Assembly (NCBI GenBank): GCA_001871115.1
Contig: MNUR01000033.1
Location: 1-48,971, forward strand
Source: Elusimicrobia bacterium CG1_02_56_21
Lineage (GTDB): Bacteria > Elusimicrobiota > Elusimicrobia > Elusimicrobiales > UBA9959
DNA length: 48,971 nucleotides
Direction: 5' to 3'
Shown: positions 8,153 through 16,676 of the stretch, piece after piece
Layout: each line of letters opens with the position of its first letter
Position numbering within the stretch: position 1 is the stretch's first letter
Notes under the pieces: generated by a model
Told to the model about the DNA's origin: nothing
What the model saw: only the letters and a program-made list of their open reading frames with translations
The model's database searches: none
Program-made: the position numbers and the translations under genes

Positions 8153-8243
8153 ATGCGGTACCAAAAGTCCCTGTTTTCCCGCCCCTGAAATAAATTTGAA
8201 ATATCCGTTTCTTATAATTTACAGGGCAAACAAGGGGCGAACT

Positions 8244-8633
8244 ATGAGATCTACCGGGAAAACTTTGCTGTGGATAGCAGGGATAGGGTTATTGGTTCTG
8301 CTACCGGCCGCAGGGGGAAAGATCTTTAACGCGGTAACCAGTAAACTGGACAAAACCGACCCGCCGCCGATAGAACTGAAAGACATAAAAAGCGCGCCGG
8401 CCAAAGAAACCCGGCAGGACGGCCCGGCAAAAAGATACAGGCCTGTTCCGGAAGAAGACGCCGAAGCCGCTAAAGACCGCTATCTGCAGGGGCTAAAATA
8501 TTTCCAGGGAGCGAATTACGAAAAAGCCGAGGAGGCGTGGCTGGACGCGGCCGACCTGGACCCCAATAACCAGGACATCAGGAAAGGCCTGAAGAGAATA
8601 GAAGCTCTTAACACCGAAGACAATCCCGAGTAG
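8244..8633 (+). CDS. Membrane-anchored protein with one or two TPR-like repeats
   Basis: Start 8244 was chosen for its ribosome binding site (AAGGGGCGA) over the in-frame ATG at 8196. The 129-residue protein has one N-terminal transmembrane segment (about residues 7-26), a proline- and lysine-rich linker, and a C-terminal helical pair around AKDRYLQGLKYFQGANYEKAEEAW and LDPNNQDIRKGLKRIE, which fits a TPR. The soluble part probably faces the periplasm. Monocistronic with a terminator directly after it. Confidence 0.65.
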   Translation: MRSTGKTLLWIAGIGLLVLLPAAGGKIFNAVTSKLDKTDPPPIELKDIKSAPAKETRQDGPAKRYRPVPEEDAEAAKDRYLQGLKYFQGANYEKAEEAWLDAADLDPNNQDIRKGLKRIEALNTEDNPE

Positions 8634-8650
8634 CCAAACACACGAATAAA

Positions 8651-8677
8651 AACCCCGGACCGTTCCGGGGTTTTTTT
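8651..8677. terminator. Intrinsic terminator
   Basis: Stem CCCCGGA / TCCGGGG with loop CCGT, followed by seven Ts and preceded by an A-rich stretch. It separates the TPR-like gene from the convergent tex gene. Confidence 0.85.
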
Positions 8678-8700
8678 ATTTATCCTGGCCGCAGGCGGGT

Positions 8701-10986
8701 TTAATTGCGGCGTTTATCCATGAACGCTTTAAGGGCTTCTCCCATTGACCCGGAGGGTTTCCGCTCCTCCTCGCGGCGCGGACGCGGGTCCGGGCGGCGG
8801 CCAGGGGCTGAGACCGCAGGCTCGGGCCTGGGGCCGCGTTCGGCGCGCGGGCCTATCACAGGGTTGGCTTTCAGCGAAAGGGCTATCCTGTTGCGCGGCA
8901 GGTCTATGTCCATCACGGTCACGTTCACCCGCTGCCCTACTTTTACCACGGCGGCGGCGTCCCGCACAAAAGTATCCGCGAGCTCGCTTATATGCACCAG
9001 GCCGTCCTGGTGCACTCCGATATCCACAAAGGCTCCGAAGGCGGCCACATTGGTTACTATACCCGGCAGTTTCTGGCCGGGTTTCAGGTCCCCTATCTTC
9101 TGGGCCTCGCCGAAAATGAAAGCCTCGAACTGTTTGCGCGGGTCCCGGCCCGGCTTCGCCAGCTCGGAAACGATGTCCTTGAGAGTAGGCTCGCCCACGC
9201 CGTCGGAAATGTACTTTGAAATATCTATTTTTGCCCGGAGCTCCGCGTCGTTTATCAGGCCCTGCACGGAACAGCCCAGGTCCGCGGCCATTCTTTCAAC
9301 TATTTCATAGCGCTCGGGGTGCACAGCGCTTGAATCCAGCGGGTTCTTTGCACCGCGCAGGCGCAGGAAGCCCGCCGCCTGCTCAAAAGCCTTGGGACCC
9401 AGGCGAGGAACTTTCTTAAGCGCCGCGCGCGAAGCGAAAGCCCCGTTAGCGTTCCGGTAATCCACTATATTCTTTGCCAGCGTTTCGCCGAGGCCCGAGA
9501 CATAAGAGAGCAGCTCGCGGCTGGCGGTATTGAGCTCCACGCCGACGCTGTTAACGCAGCTTATCACGGTGGCGTCCAGGCTCTTCTTAAGCCCGCCCTG
9601 GTCCACATCGTGCTGGTACTGGCCCACGCCTATGGATTTAGGATCTATCTTAACAAGTTCGGCCAGAGGGTCCATCAGCCTGCGGCCTATCGAAACGGAA
9701 CCGCGCACGGTAACATCTTTATCCGGGAACTCGGCCCGGGCCGCGGCGGAAGCTGAATATACGGAAGCGCCGCTCTCGTTAACCATAACCACTATTACGC
9801 CTTCCAGCTTGAGCCCGCGGGCGAACTCCTCGGTCTCTCGGCCGGCAGTTCCGTTGCCTATGGCTATAACCTCGGTCTTATATTCGGCGGCGAGCTTTTT
9901 AACCTTTGCCGCGGCCGAGGAAGAAGCCCCGTCGCCGCTATGCGGGTAGATAACGTCATCGCAAAGAAGTTTGCCGTTAGAATCAAGACAGACCAGTTTA
10001 CAGCCGGTGCGGAAGCCCGGGTCCAGCGCAATGATATTTTTATGCCCCAGCGGCGAAGACATAAGTATCTCGCGCAGGTTGCGGGCGAAAACGGCTATAG
10101 CCTCGGCGTCGGCGCGCTTCTTGGTCTCCAGGCGGGCCTCGCCTTCCATTGAAAGCGCCAGCAGCCTGTTATAGGAGTCCGTCACGGCTTCTTTTACCTG
10201 AAGGCCGCAGGCCCCTCCGTTTTTAACGAACAGCGGCTCAAGCAGGGAAATGGCCTCGTCCGCCTCCACCTCTATGCGCATGGTCAGAAAACCTTCGGTC
10301 TCGCCGCGGCGCATTGCGAGCACGCGGTGAGAGGGAGCCTTGGCCGCAGGCTCTTTCCAGTCGAAATAATCCTTGAACTTCGCCCCCTCCTCCTGCTTGC
10401 CGTCCAGGACTTTTGAGTGGAAAACTCCTTTAACGGAAAAGAGCTGGCGCAGGCGGGCGCGCGAGGTTTCATCTTCGCTCACACGCTCGGCTATTATATC
10501 GCGGGCCCCGGCAAGAGCTTCCCCGGCGGTCTTGACGCCTTTTTCTTCGCTTATAAAAACCGCGGCCAGCACTGCCGGGTCTTCCGTACCCTGCGCATAG
10601 ATCTGGTCGGCAAGAGGTTCCAGCCCTTTTTCTTTAGCTATGGCGGCGCGGGTCCGGCGCTTGGGCCGGAAAGGGAGATAAATATCCTCAAGCTTGGAAA
10701 GTATCTGGGCGGCTTCCACCCTGGCCTTGAGCTCCGGGGTCAGCAGGTTTCTCTCCGTAAGCGACTTTATTATCGCCTCCCGGCGGGCGTCCAGCTCTTT
10801 CAGCCGGGCCAGGCGGTCCTGTATCTTGCCGAGGGCCACCTCGTCCAGGTTGCCGGTAGCTTCTTTGCGGTAGCGGGAAATAAAGGGAATAGTGGCGTCT
10901 TCTTTAAAAAGGTTTATAGCCGCGGCTACGCCGGCCGCGTTCAGGCCAAGTTCAACCGCAATTTTGGACACATACGGGTCGCTCAT
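8701..10986 (-). CDS. tex: Tex, RNA-binding transcription accessory protein
   Basis: The 761-residue product has the full Tex layout: an N-terminal helical Tex_N region (ATIPFISRYRKEATGNLDE is diagnostic), a YqgF/RNase H-like domain at about 315-420 (IALDPGFRTGCKL), helix-hairpin-helix motifs at about 480-560, and an S1 RNA-binding domain at about 640-710 (GIVTNVAAFGAFVDIGVHQDG). The C-terminus is a disordered proline/arginine-rich tail. Family members bind nucleic acids and affect transcription and stress tolerance. An optimal binding site (GGAGG) precedes ATG 10986. Confidence 0.97.
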   Translation of the reverse strand: MSDPYVSKIAVELGLNAAGVAAAINLFKEDATIPFISRYRKEATGNLDEVALGKIQDRLARLKELDARREAIIKSLTERNLLTPELKARVEAAQILSKLEDIYLPFRPKRRTRAAIAKEKGLEPLADQIYAQGTEDPAVLAAVFISEEKGVKTAGEALAGARDIIAERVSEDETSRARLRQLFSVKGVFHSKVLDGKQEEGAKFKDYFDWKEPAAKAPSHRVLAMRRGETEGFLTMRIEVEADEAISLLEPLFVKNGGACGLQVKEAVTDSYNRLLALSMEGEARLETKKRADAEAIAVFARNLREILMSSPLGHKNIIALDPGFRTGCKLVCLDSNGKLLCDDVIYPHSGDGASSSAAAKVKKLAAEYKTEVIAIGNGTAGRETEEFARGLKLEGVIVVMVNESGASVYSASAAARAEFPDKDVTVRGSVSIGRRLMDPLAELVKIDPKSIGVGQYQHDVDQGGLKKSLDATVISCVNSVGVELNTASRELLSYVSGLGETLAKNIVDYRNANGAFASRAALKKVPRLGPKAFEQAAGFLRLRGAKNPLDSSAVHPERYEIVERMAADLGCSVQGLINDAELRAKIDISKYISDGVGEPTLKDIVSELAKPGRDPRKQFEAFIFGEAQKIGDLKPGQKLPGIVTNVAAFGAFVDIGVHQDGLVHISELADTFVRDAAAVVKVGQRVNVTVMDIDLPRNRIALSLKANPVIGPRAERGPRPEPAVSAPGRRPDPRPRREEERKPSGSMGEALKAFMDKRRN

Positions 10987-11500
10987 TTACATCCTCCAGA
11001 TAAAATCTATTTGCATAGGATATAAAAAAGACTTCCCGCCGGGCTACCCGCCCGTCGAAAAGCCTCGCGCCCGCTATATTAAAATCAAATCGGGGGGGGC
11101 GGCTGCGAAAGCCCGGAATTCCGCCTTGTGCAAAGCCGCTGAAAGCGGGGAGGCTGCTGAGGAAGCGTATTCAGGGAGTAGCTATCAAGGACTAAGATGC
11201 GCAGCAAAGTCTGAATTGCAGGCAGCATAAGCGCGGCCGGGGTAAGTATGCCGGGCGGCATCCTCCGGGTTATCAGGACGCTTTCGGCCGGCGCGCCCGT
11301 AAATAAATCCATAACTATCTGCGCCGGGCTTTTCCTGTTAACAGGGCGCCTGCCGGCGTAAATCATCCGGCCGGTACAGGCAATCAGCAATAATATCCCT
11401 ATAATTAATTTCGTGGCGGACCAGAAGAATCTCCCTGCTTAAAGCCAGCCAGAATAACGGCCCCCCGGAAACGCTCACCCCGAGAGCGTCCGGCGCAGGG
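10987..11500. other. Intergenic region between tex and radC
   Basis: About 510 bases upstream of tex and downstream of radC. It includes the tex leader with its GGAGG site near 10990 and a doubtful short reading frame on the minus strand (11085-11414, listed separately). I see no tRNA, terminator or convincing promoter. Confidence 0.4.
11085..11414 (-). pseudogene. Possible decayed short exported protein
   Basis: The frame encodes TKLIIGILLLIACTG, which looks like a lipoprotein signal with lipobox LIAC, then a basic stretch and a second hydrophobic patch. The codon where a start is expected is ACG at 11414, and the next usable start (TTG at 11390) would leave too few residues before the lipobox. 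The tail is proline-rich and unconvincing. Either a start-codon mutant or chance. Confidence 0.2.
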
Positions 11501-12175
11501 TTAGAGCAGCCCCTTCTGTTTGAAGCTCATGAAACCTTCTTTTGTGACTATCACATGGTCCAGGACCTCTATGCCCAGCAGTTTGCCGGCCTGTGCAAGG
11601 CGCTTGGTGAGCGACAGGTCCTCGTCAGACGGCTCCAGGCAGCCGGAGGGATGGTTATGGGCCACTATCACGCTGGCGGCCAGGTTTTTTACCGCCGGCT
11701 CGAAAACTTCCCTCGGGTGCACCAAGTTATAGTTCAGGGTTCCGATAGAGACTATCTCGCGCTTTATCTCCTGGTTGCGGGTATCTAAATAGAACACTAT
11801 AAAGTGTTCCTTCTTCTGGTCGCGCACATCCCGCAGCTCTTCCCAGATATCGCGCGGCTTAAGGTAGATCCCGCTTTTTTTACCGTTGAGGAAGCGGCGG
11901 CCCAGTTCGAATGCGGCCAGTATCTCGCAGGCGCGGGCCGGCCCCAGGCCCGGCGCGGCGCGGAGTTCCGCGAAACCCGCTTTGGCTATGTCCCCCCTGC
12001 CGAATTTCCGCAGGAGCTCTCCTGCCAGGTCCAGCACGTTCTTCCCACGGGTCCCGGTGCGCAGTATTATAGCAAGCAGCTCTTCTTCGGCCAGTTTCTC
12101 CGGGCCGTAGCGCATCATTTTCTCCCGCGGCCGCTCCACCCTCGGCATATCCTGTATTGTTCCGGCTCCTTTCAT
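11501..12175 (-). CDS. radC: RadC family JAMM/MPN-domain protein
   Basis: The 224-residue protein matches the normal RadC length. Residues about 25-95 form the helix-hairpin-helix part (APGLGPARACEIL), and residues 100-224 the JAMM metal-binding domain, with the H-x-H-x10-D motif intact at His173, His175 and Asp186 (VAHNHPSGCLEPSDED). Despite the historical name RadC proteins are not established repair enzymes; a metal-dependent nuclease or isopeptidase-like role is discussed. A good AAGGGGGAA site lies before ATG 12175. Confidence 0.95.
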   Translation of the reverse strand: MKGAGTIQDMPRVERPREKMMRYGPEKLAEEELLAIILRTGTRGKNVLDLAGELLRKFGRGDIAKAGFAELRAAPGLGPARACEILAAFELGRRFLNGKKSGIYLKPRDIWEELRDVRDQKKEHFIVFYLDTRNQEIKREIVSIGTLNYNLVHPREVFEPAVKNLAASVIVAHNHPSGCLEPSDEDLSLTKRLAQAGKLLGIEVLDHVIVTKEGFMSFKQKGLL

Positions 12176-12208
12176 ATTTCCCCCTTTACCGCCAGGCTTT
12201 TAAATAGG

Positions 12209-12242
12209 ATAGCAGGCGAACCCGACAAGGGCCTGTCGGGTT
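12209..12242. repeat. Intergenic hairpin repeat, copy 1
   Basis: The string ATAGCAGGCGAACCCGACAA followed by TGTCGGGTT forms a 9-base stem (AACCCGACA/TGTCGGGTT, loop AGGGCC). A near-identical element occurs at 22770-22805, where it works as a terminator. Here it lies between the divergent radC and arsR genes and has no T-run on either side. Confidence 0.5.
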
Positions 12243-12275
12243 AATAAAAATCAATTGCGGGTTTGCATTTCAGAG

Positions 12276-12306
12276 GTAGTTTAGTAATCGCTAAACTACT
12301 AAACTA
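12276..12306 (+). promoter_or_regulatory. Operator-like inverted repeat upstream of arsR
   Basis: A perfect 9-base inverted repeat, GTAGTTTAG-N6-CTAAACTAC, is followed by a third TAAACTA half-site at 12300-12306. It lies 25-55 bases upstream of the ArsR-family gene that heads the sulfur operon, which is the typical place for an autoregulatory ArsR operator. A weak -35-like TTGCAT at 12263 sits just upstream. Confidence 0.55.
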
Positions 12307-12330
12307 TAGAGGAAAGATCAGCTCTGCCAT

Positions 12331-12633
12331 ATGAAAAACAAAGCCTCCGCTAACGCGGAAAAACTCGCAAAAACACTCAGGCACATAGCCCATCCGCTGC
12401 GCCTGCTCATCATCTGCCTGCTGGCCAGGCAGGAAATGCTGGTGGGTGAGCTCACCGCGCAGCTCGGAACAACAAAAGGCAACATTTCCCAGCATTTGCG
12501 GATACTAGCCGACAACGGCCTGGTAGCCAGCCGCAGGGACGGGAATAAAATAATTTACCGGATTAAGGATGGAAAACTGGTCAAGCTGCTGGACACGATG
12601 AAAAAGCTGTACTGCCCGAACTTTAACGTCTGA
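12331..12633 (+). CDS. ArsR-family repressor, probable persulfide sensor (BigR/SqrR type)
   Basis: A 100-residue winged-helix ArsR protein; the recognition helix is around TTKGNISQHLRILADNGLV. Two cysteines stand at Cys29 (RLLIICLLARQEMLVGEL) and Cys95 (KKLYCP). These match in position the pair that BigR and SqrR use to sense reactive sulfur species through a disulfide or polysulfide bridge; there are no arsenic or zinc-site motifs (no ELCVCDL). It sits 20 bases before an octaheme cytochrome gene, followed by YeeE/YedE sulfur transport genes, which supports sulfur sensing. It most likely represses this operon through the inverted repeat at 12276-12306. Confidence 0.85.
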   Translation: MKNKASANAEKLAKTLRHIAHPLRLLIICLLARQEMLVGELTAQLGTTKGNISQHLRILADNGLVASRRDGNKIIYRIKDGKLVKLLDTMKKLYCPNFNV

Positions 12634-12653
12634 ACTTAAGGGTTTTTTTAGGT

Positions 12654-14231
12654 ATGAAAAACACAATTATAATAATAGCCTCGCTGTGCCTGCTTTTCGC
12701 TATTTCAATAGGTGTACTATCAAATAAAGACATAGAACCGGGAACCCTTACCAGGCTGAAGGCCAAATACTCGCAAAAACATGTCCCGTCAGCGGACCAT
12801 ACCAAGTTCACCGCTCTTCAGAAGAAATTCACTTCCCCCCGGCAGGTCACGGAAGCCTGCATAGGCTGCCATAATAAAAGGCACGAAGAAGTAATGCGCT
12901 CGGCCCATTGGAACTGGGAAAAGGAAGAATACATAGAGGGGCGCGGAGTAGTTTATCTCGGCAAAAAGAACGCCATAAACAATTTCTGCATAAGCACCCC
13001 CGGCAATGAAAAAAGCTGCGCAAAATGCCATATCGGCTACGGGATGGATTCAAAGGGCACCGAGTTTTCGGACCGGGGCAGCGTGGACTGCCTGGTCTGC
13101 CATGACAATTCAGAAACCTATACCAAAGCTCCCGACAAAGGCGGCGCCCCCCTGGGCACGCTGGACCTCAACCTGATAGCGCAAAGCGTCGGCAAGCCCA
13201 AAAGGACCAACTGCGGGGTCTGTCACTTTTTTGGCGGCGGCGGCAACAATGTCAAACACGGGGACCTTGAAAAAGCCCTGTTCGAACCGGACCGGGACCT
13301 TGACGTACATATGGCGTCCGCGGGCCAGAACCTGCAGTGCGTAGACTGCCACAAGACCGAAAAACACAATATTTCCGGCAAGATGTATTCATTGTCTTCC
13401 ATGAACCAGAACCGCAGCACCTGCGAACAATGCCATACAGCCGCGCCGCACGCAGACACGGTCCTTAACGAACACACAGTAAAGGTGGCTTGCCAGACCT
13501 GCCACATCCCGGCTTATGCGAAAGCCAACGCCACCAAGATGTACTGGGACTGGTCTACCGCCGGCAAGCTTAAGAACGGCAAGCCCTACGCGGAAGAAGA
13601 CAGCATGGGCAACCACTCCTATATGTCCATCAAGGGAAGTTTTGTCTGGAAAAAGAACGTAAAACCCGATTATATCTGGTTTAACGGGACGGCCTCGCAT
13701 TATCTGAGCGGCGATAAAGTAGATGACAAGGCAGGGCCCCTGGTCCTCAACCCGCTGCACGGTTCCTACGCGGACGAAAACTCCAAGATAATCCCGGTCA
13801 AGATACATGTTGCGAACCAGCCTTATGACCCGGAAAACAAAATACTGATACAGCCCAGGCTATTCTCCGAGAATAAAGGAGAAGGCGCCTTCTGGAAAGA
13901 TTTCAACTGGGTGTCTGCGGCCAGGGCAGGCATGAAAGCTATCGGGCTGCCTTTCAGCGGAAAAGTCTCTTTTATCAAAACGGAGATGTACTGGCCCCTG
14001 AACCACATGGTAGCCCCGAAAGAAAGCAGCGTAAAGTGTTCTGAATGCCATATCCGGGAAGGAGGCAGACTGGCCGGCCTTAACGATTTCTATATGCCGG
14101 GCAGGGATTACTCCCGGACAGCGGAATTCCTGGGAAAATGGCTGCTGCTCCTGTCGCTGCTGGGAGTACTGGCCCACGGGGCTGGCAGGATAATAAGCCG
14201 CCGGAAGCGGATAACGGGTGAAAACAAATGA
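12654..14231 (+). CDS. Octaheme c-type cytochrome, tetrathionate reductase (OTR) family
   Basis: A 525-residue protein with an N-terminal signal/anchor and eight CXXCH motifs beginning at residues 69, 122, 146, 187, 229, 257, 280 and 462. The seven clustered hemes and the distant eighth, with a long heme-free stretch between them, are the layout of the OTR family. Members reduce tetrathionate and also nitrite or hydroxylamine in vitro, so the physiological substrate is open. A C-terminal transmembrane helix (about 492-511) anchors it facing the periplasm. It overlaps the cytochrome b gene by 4 bases (ATGA), which suggests electron exchange with the quinone pool through that subunit. Confidence 0.9.
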   Translation: MKNTIIIIASLCLLFAISIGVLSNKDIEPGTLTRLKAKYSQKHVPSADHTKFTALQKKFTSPRQVTEACIGCHNKRHEEVMRSAHWNWEKEEYIEGRGVVYLGKKNAINNFCISTPGNEKSCAKCHIGYGMDSKGTEFSDRGSVDCLVCHDNSETYTKAPDKGGAPLGTLDLNLIAQSVGKPKRTNCGVCHFFGGGGNNVKHGDLEKALFEPDRDLDVHMASAGQNLQCVDCHKTEKHNISGKMYSLSSMNQNRSTCEQCHTAAPHADTVLNEHTVKVACQTCHIPAYAKANATKMYWDWSTAGKLKNGKPYAEEDSMGNHSYMSIKGSFVWKKNVKPDYIWFNGTASHYLSGDKVDDKAGPLVLNPLHGSYADENSKIIPVKIHVANQPYDPENKILIQPRLFSENKGEGAFWKDFNWVSAARAGMKAIGLPFSGKVSFIKTEMYWPLNHMVAPKESSVKCSECHIREGGRLAGLNDFYMPGRDYSRTAEFLGKWLLLLSLLGVLAHGAGRIISRRKRITGENK

Positions 14232-14881
14232 AGAATAAAAAAATAGTCCTCATTTATTCGGGTTTTGAACGGTTCTGGCACTGGGCACAGGCCGGGCTGA
14301 TACTCTTCCTGGCTTTTACCGGGTTCGAGATACACAGCTCCTATTCATTCCTGGGTTTCCGGGACGCCATCCGCTATCACAATATCGCGGCCTATCTGCT
14401 GATAGTGCTGATAGTCTTCGCGGTTTTCTGGCATTTAACCACCGGGGAATGGCGGCAGTATATCCCGACCTCCAGGAACATTGTGGCCCAGCTTGAATAC
14501 TACGTCTTCGGGATCTTCAGGAACGCCCCCCATCCCACAAAGAAAACCGCTCTGATCAAGCTGAACCCGCTGCAGAAGCTGACCTACTTCGGCCTTAAAG
14601 TTTTCCTGCTTCCCGCCACTTTGATCTCCGGCCTGCTCTATATGTTTTACCGCCATCCGGGAGCCGGCACAATTGAATCACTCACGATCAGGTCGCTGGG
14701 CAGCATCGCCATAGCCCATACGATATGCGCTTTCGCGCTCGCGGCATTCCTTATTACCCATCTTTACCTGATAACTACGGGTGAAACCGTTACAGCCAAC
14801 CTAAAAGCGATGCTGACCGGCTTTGAGGAACTGGAAGAAGAGGAGGGCGGCCGCAACTCCGGAAGCGGCCGCCATGCATGA
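14228..14881 (+). CDS. Membrane cytochrome b subunit (b561/thiosulfate-reductase type)
   Basis: The 217-residue protein has four to five transmembrane helices and histidines suited to bis-His b-heme binding: RFWHW near the N-terminus, RYHNIAAY, FWHLTTGEW, and late AHTICAF and ITHLYL. This is the pattern of the cytochrome b561/PhsC/hydrogenase-cytochrome family, which passes electrons between quinols and periplasmic redox partners. Translational coupling to the octaheme cytochrome makes it the likely quinone-side partner. The acidic C-terminus is cytoplasmic. Confidence 0.85.
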   Translation: MKNKKIVLIYSGFERFWHWAQAGLILFLAFTGFEIHSSYSFLGFRDAIRYHNIAAYLLIVLIVFAVFWHLTTGEWRQYIPTSRNIVAQLEYYVFGIFRNAPHPTKKTALIKLNPLQKLTYFGLKVFLLPATLISGLLYMFYRHPGAGTIESLTIRSLGSIAIAHTICAFALAAFLITHLYLITTGETVTANLKAMLTGFEELEEEEGGRNSGSGRHA

Positions 14882-14895
14882 AGACAGGAAACCTT

Positions 14896-15411
14896 ATGAA
14901 AGAAACTAAATACATGAATTCGTACCTGGCGGGATTTCTTCTCGGCCTTCTGCTGCTCGCTACTATTTTCATAACCGGCAGAGGCCTTGGCGCCAGCGGC
15001 GCGCTGAAAAGCTTGACCGTAGCGGCCGTGGAGGCCGCCGCCCCGGCCCACGCCGGAGCCGCCACTTTCTACAAAGACTATGCCGCCGATCACAGCGGCG
15101 GGCCGCTTAAGAACTGGCTGGTTTTTGAAGCTATCGGGGTTTTGCTCGGGGCTTTCATCTCCGGCCTGGTTTCGGACCGGCTCGGGTTTAAATTTGAAAA
15201 AGGCCCGTCAGCCACTACCCGGATGAGGGTAGCCGGCGCTTTGACAGGCGGCCTTTTATGGGGCGTAGGCGCCCAGCTGGGGAGAGGCTGCACCAGCGGA
15301 GCGGCCCTCAGCGGGATGGCGGTAATGTCCACCGGCGGGATAATGACGATGGTCTTTATTTTTGCCGGCGCTTACGGCTTCGCCTATTTTGTAAGAAAAT
15401 TGTGGATTTAA
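14896..15411 (+). CDS. YeeE/YedE family sulfur transporter, first half
   Basis: Start 14896 has AGGA at good spacing; an in-frame ATG at 14878 overlaps the previous stop and is possible. About four transmembrane segments and the signature GAQLGRGCTSGAALSG near residue 135, where YeeE/YedE (TsuA) proteins keep a conserved cysteine in the substrate path. Known relatives import thiosulfate. It acts with the next gene: two separate half-proteins are common in this family. A periplasmic loop of about 40 residues follows the first helix. Confidence 0.85.
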   Translation: MKETKYMNSYLAGFLLGLLLLATIFITGRGLGASGALKSLTVAAVEAAAPAHAGAATFYKDYAADHSGGPLKNWLVFEAIGVLLGAFISGLVSDRLGFKFEKGPSATTRMRVAGALTGGLLWGVGAQLGRGCTSGAALSGMAVMSTGGIMTMVFIFAGAYGFAYFVRKLWI

Positions 15412-15430
15412 AAACCAAGGAGATCACTCT

Positions 15431-16624
15431 ATGGGTCCTTTAGTTCCGGATATTATAAGCGGCAACCTGAATTTTATCGCCGCGCTTCTTATCGGCGTTC
15501 TTTTCGGGATGGTCCTTGAGCAGGCCGGCTTCTCAAGCACCAGAAAACTGGTCGGACTGTTCTACGGCTACGACTTTACTGTCCTGCGGGTTTTCTTTAC
15601 GGCCGGCGTAACGGCCATGCTGGGCGTGATAGCGCTGGAGCATTTCGGACTGCTGGACCTGAGCCTGGTTTATATAAATCCTACTTTTGTATGGGCGGCC
15701 GTAGCAGGCGGGCTGATAATGGGGCTCGGTTTCGTGGTAGGAGGCTTCTGTCCAGGAACAAGTTTCTGCGCGGCCGCCATTGGGAAGACAGACGCTATGG
15801 TTTTTATAGCCGGCGCCTTCGCTGGCGTCCTTGTTTTCGCCGAGGGCTATCCGCTTTTCGAAAGCCTCTATAAAGCCGCCCCCTGGGGGAACCCGCGGAT
15901 ATTTGAAACGCTCGGCATTTCACAGAGCATGTTCGCATTCCTGCTGGTGATTGTGGCGATGCTTGCATTCTGGACCGTTTCAATAATAGAGAACAAAGTT
16001 AACGGCGTAAAAGAAAAACCCGTCCGCTTTACCCCCTACTACATAGCCCTCGCCTCCGCCGGCATTTTGCTGGCGGGCTCCGCCTTCATCTTTACCGGCA
16101 GAAAAGCCTCTCTGTTAAAAACGGTCAATGCTCCAGGGTTCGCGCAGGATTATAAGCTGGAGACCATGACGCCGGACGAATTCGCCTACAGGCTAATGAA
16201 CGACCGGGAGAACAAGCTGCAGATAATGGACTTCCGCCCGGAGGAGGAACGCAAAAAGATGAACCTGCCCGGGGCGACCGCGTATACGCTCGACAATTTG
16301 TTCGAGAAAGCTCCTTCCAGGGCTTTATTGTTCCGCGGCAAAATTAACGTTTTTGCGGCCGAAGACGAATTAACCGAAAGGAAAATGGCGATAATCGCCG
16401 AAAAGATGGGGTTCAAACGGATAAAGGTATTGCAGGGCGGGCTGAATGAATTCAGGGAACAGATACTAAATTTCAAACCAGCCAAAACGGCTTCTAAGTT
16501 CGAGCTGGAAAACACCTACCGCTTCCGCAAGAAGGCCGGCCGGGAGATCCGCGAGCTGATACAGAAAGCCAAACCCTCCGGCCCGGCCACAAGAAAGCTC
16601 AAACGCGTATTGGGCGGCTGCTAG
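15431..16624 (+). CDS. YeeE/YedE sulfur transport protein with degenerate rhodanese tail
   Basis: An ideal site (AAGGAGAT) precedes ATG 15431. Residues 1-225 are a YeeE/YedE membrane domain with about six helices and the signature GGFCPGTSFCAA (Cys107, Cys113). Residues 245-345 follow the rhodanese fold: MDFRPEEERKKMNLPGA, then GFKRIKVLQGGLNEF, which is the usual ending. The active-site loop that should read C-x-x-G-x-R is replaced by INVFAAEDELTERK (about 305-317), so no catalytic cysteine is present and it cannot be a sulfurtransferase by the normal mechanism. It may be a docking or regulatory domain. The last residues are strongly basic. It is the last gene of the sulfur operon. Confidence 0.85.
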   Translation: MGPLVPDIISGNLNFIAALLIGVLFGMVLEQAGFSSTRKLVGLFYGYDFTVLRVFFTAGVTAMLGVIALEHFGLLDLSLVYINPTFVWAAVAGGLIMGLGFVVGGFCPGTSFCAAAIGKTDAMVFIAGAFAGVLVFAEGYPLFESLYKAAPWGNPRIFETLGISQSMFAFLLVIVAMLAFWTVSIIENKVNGVKEKPVRFTPYYIALASAGILLAGSAFIFTGRKASLLKTVNAPGFAQDYKLETMTPDEFAYRLMNDRENKLQIMDFRPEEERKKMNLPGATAYTLDNLFEKAPSRALLFRGKINVFAAEDELTERKMAIIAEKMGFKRIKVLQGGLNEFREQILNFKPAKTASKFELENTYRFRKKAGREIRELIQKAKPSGPATRKLKRVLGGC

Positions 16625-16676
16625 AAATTCCATTAGCCGCGCAAGTATTGTATTATTAACCTGTAAGGACCAGGCT

